Assembly: GCF_910592395.1 (NCBI RefSeq)
Contig: NC_088317.1
Location: forward strand, 5,640,001 to 5,704,000
Length of the DNA: 64,000 bases
DNA from: Lineus longissimus
Lineage: Eukaryota; Nemertea; Pilidiophora; Heteronemertea; Lineidae
Reading direction: 5' to 3'
Both the position numbers and the translations under genes were made by a program. The stretch's first letter is position 1. Each line of letters starts with the position of its first letter. Under the pieces are notes generated by a model. It made no database searches. It saw nothing but the letters and a program-made list of their open reading frames with translations, and had not been told where the DNA came from. Positions 59,303 to 64,000 of this stretch are shown here, piece after piece.

Positions 59303-61031
59303 ACACGTAAAAGCATACTACTCAAAGCGCCTGCCACCAGCCGCCAAGTCATATTCTGTTAGTGAACTAGAATTGTTTGGGTTGTTTGTCAATATAACTG
59401 CTTTTCAGCACATTCTTAAGTCGAAGGTCTTTTTAGCGTACGTCGATCACCCCTCCCTTGTACAAATTGTGAATTCGAAGAAGCAGCCTACGACGACCCG
59501 TCTCCAGAAGCTGATTGAACGCCTGTCTGACTATACATTCGATTTGTCTTACCGGAAGGGGACAGATCTCGTTGTGGCTGATTTCTTATCTCGAGCTCCT
59601 CGTGATGATGACAGGGACTTTGATAGGATCCAACCAATCGCCTTTTCCTCCCAGCTTGGGGAGACTGCTCTTGAGTTGGAGTCCTTGGCTGGTACTGGTG
59701 TTGATGAAGATTTTGCATTCCCCGCTGAGAGGACGACCAAGATTGTTACCAGATCCTATGCGAGGCAACGCAACCTTGCTATACCCCCAGTTGGAGCAAA
59801 GCGTGTGCGCCCTCGGCCCCCGGCCACACCTCCACTGGCAGCGCCCCCTCCAAAACCACCACAGCGGAAGCCTGCCCTCCCTGTTGCTAGAGCTCCAGGC
59901 CCTCGAGCTTCCTCATCGGCGGCGCCACCTGCCAATCGTGTTGTACCGCCACCTCCACCACCAGCTTTTATCAGGTCTCAGGCCCCTTTCGAGCCATTGA
60001 TGGTGCCCGTTGAACCACCTGTGGCTGTCCATGAACCTACGCTTGCTCAGGCAGCTCCAATCATGCCTCCGCCCATCCGAAGCACGGTAACCCCCGCCAG
60101 CCCGCCCCAGGTTGTCACTGAAACTCATACACATGACCCTGAGGCTTACATGGATCTCTTCTCTGTACCGAAGCCCCTGATACGCAACATTGGCTCTCTT
60201 GTTTCTCACCACATCCCTTATCAAATGGATTTAAATCGCGTCTTGTCAGTGATCAAGCGAAAAATTTTGCGTAACTATAATTTGCCAGTTGATGCAAATC
60301 AATTTCGGATCGAACAGCGTTCTTGTCCTCGGTTGAAGCCACTCTATGACTTTCTTGAGAACAACATTTTGCCATCTGATAAACGTGCGGCGAGGGCACT
60401 GCGAGTGAAAGCTGAGCAGTATCTCCTATGTAATTGTATCATGTTCCGTATTCTTTTCCCCCAGGACAGCGACCACTCCTGTTTCCAGTTGGTTGTCCCT
60501 GAGAAGTTCATAGAGCCCATTATCCATCGCTTTCACGACAGTTTGCCTGCTTCTCACCAAGGGTGTGTTCGGACGTACCTCACCATGCGGAAGAATTTCT
60601 TCTTCTTCAATATGTTCCAGCGCATCACGTCTTATTTCCAGGCCTGCTCACGTTGCCAGGAGTTCCGACCAAAGGGTGATACCACAAGGCCTTTTCACAT
60701 GCGTGTCCCCACCGATTATAGCCCCTTCGACAACATCCGTCTTGATTTCAAGAGTATGCCAGTTTCGGATGCTGGCCACAAACATATCATGATTGTCTGC
60801 TGCTCAATCACCAGGTACCTTGTTTGCGTCGCCTTGAAGGATTTAGAAGCCACCACAATTTGTGAAGCGTTCATTCAAAATTTTGTCACTAGGTTTGGTG
60901 TTCCTTCTGTCCTGGTCACCGATGAGCAATCATCCTTGATCGGTAAAGTCATGACACTGCTCTGTTCCACACTTGGTATCAACCAGAAGAGCATTTCTGC
61001 CAACAATCATCGCTGCATGTGGAGCGTATGA
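59303..61031 (+). pseudogene. Ty3-like RNase H end and integrase
   Basis: RNase H continues with SVSELELFGL and RKGTDLVVADFLSRAP. A Pro-rich linker of about 150 residues follows. The integrase HHCC finger has a FHDSLPASHQG start and CSRCQEFRP, then the core with LDFKSMPVSD (first Asp), VLVTDEQSS (second Asp) and NNHRC; the catalytic Glu (ERMMQS) is just beyond, in another frame near 61025. The Pro-rich linker is longer than in most Ty3 elements. Confidence 0.8.
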
Positions 61032-62074
61032 TGCAGTCAGTTGGTAACTTGATTCGAACAAATCTTAGTCAAAAAGGACGAGACTGGGTGCGTTTTGTTT
61101 CGGTCGCACAGTTTGCTTACAACAGCTTTTCATCACCACAGCTGGGTGGCTACTCTCCTCATTATTGAATGTTTCTCAGGGAGCCGTCTAATCTTGGTGG
61201 TCTGTCATTCAAAGCTGATCTGGGGTTGTCAAAGTCTTACAGGGAGTATGTGACTCACCTGCAGTCTAAGTTTGACCATGTCGCCAAAACCATGCTGCAC
61301 CTAAAACGCGCGCAGCAGGAGGCCCAAAACGAGAAAATCTCGAACAAGCTAGGAAGTTGCCCACTGTACACATAGGGGCAGTTGGTATATCTTTTCAAAC
61401 CCTCGTCGAGTAGTGTTCAGGCCAATTCAAGGAAGCTGAATGCTTCCTGGTGCGGTCCCTTTGCTATCAACGACGTCTTGGATCGGTCTCACTATGTCTT
61501 GAGTGATTTGGAAGGCAAGGTTCTTCCCAACGTGTTCCACTTCAACCGTTTGAAACCAGCATTTATGCGTTCCTCTGAAGGTGGGAAAAATATCACCCAC
61601 CTTCAGAAATTGAGGGAAGCATTCGCTAGGTCTCCGCCTCAGGAGCAAGTCAGTGATACCGCCCACTTGGCCGTTACAGATGAGCTTGGTGCCACAGTCG
61701 ACACCGGTTTTGACGATCATTTCCTTTTCCTTGCTCAGGGTCAGCCAGTGACGTTGGCCGGGCATGCTGCATTTTTGGACCACAGCAATGGCTTTGCAGC
61801 CACACAGGAACTTGATCAGGCCCGTCAGTTACGGTTACTTGCCGCTACAGAGAATGCCCCGTCCGCAGCGTCAGGTTTTACTATTCGCCGGGCTCGGTTC
61901 AAGGCGGGCCATCTGGAGGTCTTACTGTCATTTGCGTTGACAAAGGGTCAACACTCCTTCTGGTATTGTCCACATTTGGAACCAGAAAGTCTATCATTGG
62001 TGCGGCACGTTCTGGATTGTAATGCCATGCAATGCACAGGGTCACCCGCCAAGTTGTTGAGGCAAATAGTGTAG
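61032..62074 (+). pseudogene. Ty3-like integrase C-terminus with possible chromodomain
   Basis: A broken piece to 61375 holds the integrase core end (AYNSFSSPQLGGYSPHY) and a coiled segment. From 61382 a clean 230-codon frame has the GPY/F module (NASWCGPFAINDVL, FHFNRLKPAF). Near its end, FTIRRARFKAGHLEVLLSF with a following WYCPH could be a diverged chromodomain; in chromoviruses this module guides integration to chromatin. That last call is weak. Confidence 0.65.
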
Positions 62075-63282
62075 GATGTCCTTGAGTTTTAATGTTAAGT
62101 GCTCCAGACCATGGAGACACTTGTCAGTTAATTTCAGTGTTTTCAGAATTCAGGACAAATGTTCGGTCTTCTAGTTTGTGCATTGTGTGTTTCATGTTTT
62201 TTATATGTTGCGTAGGTTAAACTGAGGAGGACAACTCAGTTCTGTTACTTCATGTCGCGTTGCCAACCGTCCTTTTGTGGACGCCGTTGTTCAGATTTGT
62301 GTGCTGTCTCCTACGCTGTTGCTAGCTTTAGGTGCAGCTATACTATCACCGCAAATCAATAGCTATCTTTACAGCTGGTTCTGCCCAATTTTCAGCTTAG
62401 TTTGTCTGGCGATGCAAAGTTGTCTGAACTTGAACAATATGACAGTACACCGTAGTTTGTAGGATTGCAAATCCATGATGACAGTGTCCGAGCTGTCTTC
62501 TCTGATCGGAGAGTAAAGTGTTCTTTTTCTCATGCGTACAGTAAAAGATACGATTATATCACTAACCATAATATCTCATTTTCAGATCGTTCCTTGTTAG
62601 ACATGTGCCCAAGGCCTTCCTTTTCAGCACCCCTCTTTCTTTCTGTGTTTTTCAGGGTTCCGTCTATTGTTTGCATGTCATTCATAGCTCTGTACATGAC
62701 ATTATACAAATAGTGGATGTTTGGGAGTCCGATATGGAATTTTGATGGACGAAGAAAGCCTCGTCCGCCATGACATTTCTGAGTCCAGCAAAATTCCATA
62801 TTGGACGACCTTAAACATCCACTATTTGCTATATTATGCAACCAAATGTCTTGGCAAAGAAATCAATCGAAGGAAAATAATGAAACAATTTGTTTTTAAT
62901 GAAATATACAAAATGTATTTTAGGATCCGTTACGACATTTTTTTGGATCCGTTTTTGCTTTTTTGGATCCGATACGATGTGATGACTTGAAATCACATGA
63001 TGTGAATCGACTTACGCTATTGGCCAAGAACATTTGGTAGCATAATATTGTATAACCTAGGATTTTTAAAAAAACGTTTTGATACTTCCCCAAGTTAATT
63101 TTGGAGGCCCCCTCCCTTGGGAGTATCTTGAGTTGTAACTTCCATCATATATCTTAGAATGTTAGGCAGCAATTAGCTCAATTTTCATAACATGTTTTAA
63201 GTCTTTGGGACAACGCAGCAATCACGACAACAACAAAAAACCAAACAATTAAATAATAATATTTTTTCCCGGAGAAGGGGGA
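62075..63282 (+). other. Ty3-like 3' noncoding region
   Basis: No coding frame is supported between the last Ty3 reading frame and the polypurine tract GGAGAAGGGGGA. It contains a hairpin MITE at 62707-62830. Confidence 0.55.
62707..62830. mobile_element. Hairpin MITE, about 124 bp
   Basis: AAATAGTGGATGTTTGGG and, reversed at right, AAATAGTGGATGTTTAAGG form the ends; CCGATATGGAATTTTG pairs with CAAAATTCCATATTGG. The family is unknown. Confidence 0.6.
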
Positions 63283-63547
63283 TGTTATTTAGTAATAGGT
63301 AACCCGTTACCTTGGCATCGGCGACCCCCCGTTATGAGCCTCCTTACATGAGGTAAGCGGTCAAGGTCAGGGGGAGGATACGGGGTCGCCGGGATGAGAG
63401 GGAAAAGGATAAAGTCATGCGGAAAATTGCTGCCACAACTAATGACTTGGAAATAGAGTTTGGGCGAAATAAACATCACCGAAGTTAACAAGAGGATTTA
63501 TGATTGATTTATGATTATTAGCGGAGTCGCTAAGGAGGAAACGTAAC
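63283..63547 (+). repeat. 3' LTR (partial match) of the Ty3-like element
   Basis: It starts TGTTATTTAGTAATAGG after the purine tract. Positions 63364-63542 match 54473-54652 with about 3 differences. The first 80 bp have no match in the 5' region, so the two ends may have been rearranged. Confidence 0.6.
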
Positions 63548-64000
63548 TGACAACAGCCACGTGTACCAGGTGACCACGACCGGGACGCTAAGCAAAACTT
63601 TTACGAGAGAAACTCACTACATGTATAGCAATCCCTTTAAGACCCGACTTACGAAACATTGTTTACTTGGCTTCGAATGCGTGACTCTAACTCCGGAACT
63701 TTGGCTAATAAGATTAATAAAGAAAGGTGCTAAACAAAGGCGAAGAGCTTACCAAATTAAGATGAGGCCAGTCCCTATCCGTTTTACAAATTAACCCTAT
63801 GAATACCGTGAAGCGTATAGTTTCAGGACTTCACGTCACACTGTATATAAAAAAGTAGAGGTCCCCCGAAAGCCCTAATCGATACGCATCCTGACAAAAT
63901 CATTGCAACTTTGTAATTGCTATTTGAAAGGAACGGTGGCTGGGAAAGGACATGGTGGTTTTTTTTATTCAATGACGAAGTTTATTTTTATCTCAGGCGC
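63548..64000. other. Right flank, no gene supported
   Basis: A short frame (63561-63794) has no recognisable motif. Nothing else is evident. Confidence 0.4.

Larger units (their letters stand above)
54473..63547 (+). mobile_element. Ty3-like LTR retrotransposon, decayed, with nested Harbinger
   Basis: A 180-bp direct repeat (54473-54652 and 63364-63542, starting AGGTCAGGGGGAGGATACGG) lies at each end and fits the 3' halves of two LTRs. After the left one is CGCCCAACGTGG (54659), a likely primer-binding site. Before the right one is the purine tract GGAGAAGGGGGA (63271-63282), followed by TGTTATT. Gag, protease, RT, RNase H and integrase follow in Ty3 order. At least six frame breaks are seen. 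The 5' portions of the two LTRs do not match, so exact outer borders are unknown. Confidence 0.85.

Noticed and set aside
1-64000. tRNA or rRNA genes
   Set aside because: I saw no cloverleaf-like or rRNA core sequence; a tRNAscan run would be decisive.

Overview
The window is eukaryotic. It holds an intron-rich vertebrate-like gene with GT-AG introns, many nested transposons of animal type, and AATAAA-type polyadenylation signals. It looks like a marine invertebrate, perhaps a lophotrochozoan: the repeat at 1.7-3.1 and 33.4-35.5 kb resembles ones I associate with molluscan DNA, but I could not search for it, so the taxon is a guess. Three host genes are clear or likely. (1) ALG9, minus strand, 48.5 down to 28.8 kb. 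I could phase 15 coding exons by eye into a complete 598-codon reading frame. (2) A multi-exon plus-strand gene at 11.06-14.87 kb with proline-rich repeats, a PHD finger, an F-box-like helix and a C-terminal Cys-rich segment. It carries a frameshifting 25-bp duplication. (3) A single-exon minus-strand membrane protein at 50.6-51.9 kb, perhaps related to APD1-4. A short secreted cationic peptide gene lies at 53.58 kb.

Layout. 0-1.5 kb: gag end of a decayed Ty3-like retroelement. 1.7-3.1 kb: dispersed repeat. 3.1-10.95 kb: a MULE-type DNA transposon whose ends are built of 16-bp tandem repeats, followed by a 1.41-kb tandem array that repeats its right half together with adjacent host sequence; that host sequence has a Josephin-like protease reading frame. 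11-14.9 kb: PHD/F-box gene. 14.9-16.5 kb: two satellite arrays. 17.46-27.35 kb: a young BEL/Pao LTR retrotransposon (perfect 5-bp target duplication, LTRs differing at 2 of 305 positions) interrupted by a 3.9-kb piggyBac element. 28.8-48.5 kb: ALG9, with introns holding an intact Tc1-like DD37E element with IR/DR ends, two more MULE copies, LINE tails, several MITEs and a second copy of the dispersed repeat. 48.9-49.8 kb: a foldback element made of AATTCGTCCCCGG repeats. 50.6-54.2 kb: APD-like gene and peptide gene. 54.5-63.5 kb: a decayed Ty3-like element with a PIF/Harbinger derivative inserted in gag.

The main stories are transposon-driven. MULE ends have carried a probable host exon into a four-copy tandem array next to the gene it may belong to. 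ALG9 has absorbed about nine insertions without losing its frame, including a MITE that landed in the TA of a splice donor and supplies no damage to its first five bases. All splice sites, families and catalytic residues below were read by eye; no database search was possible.
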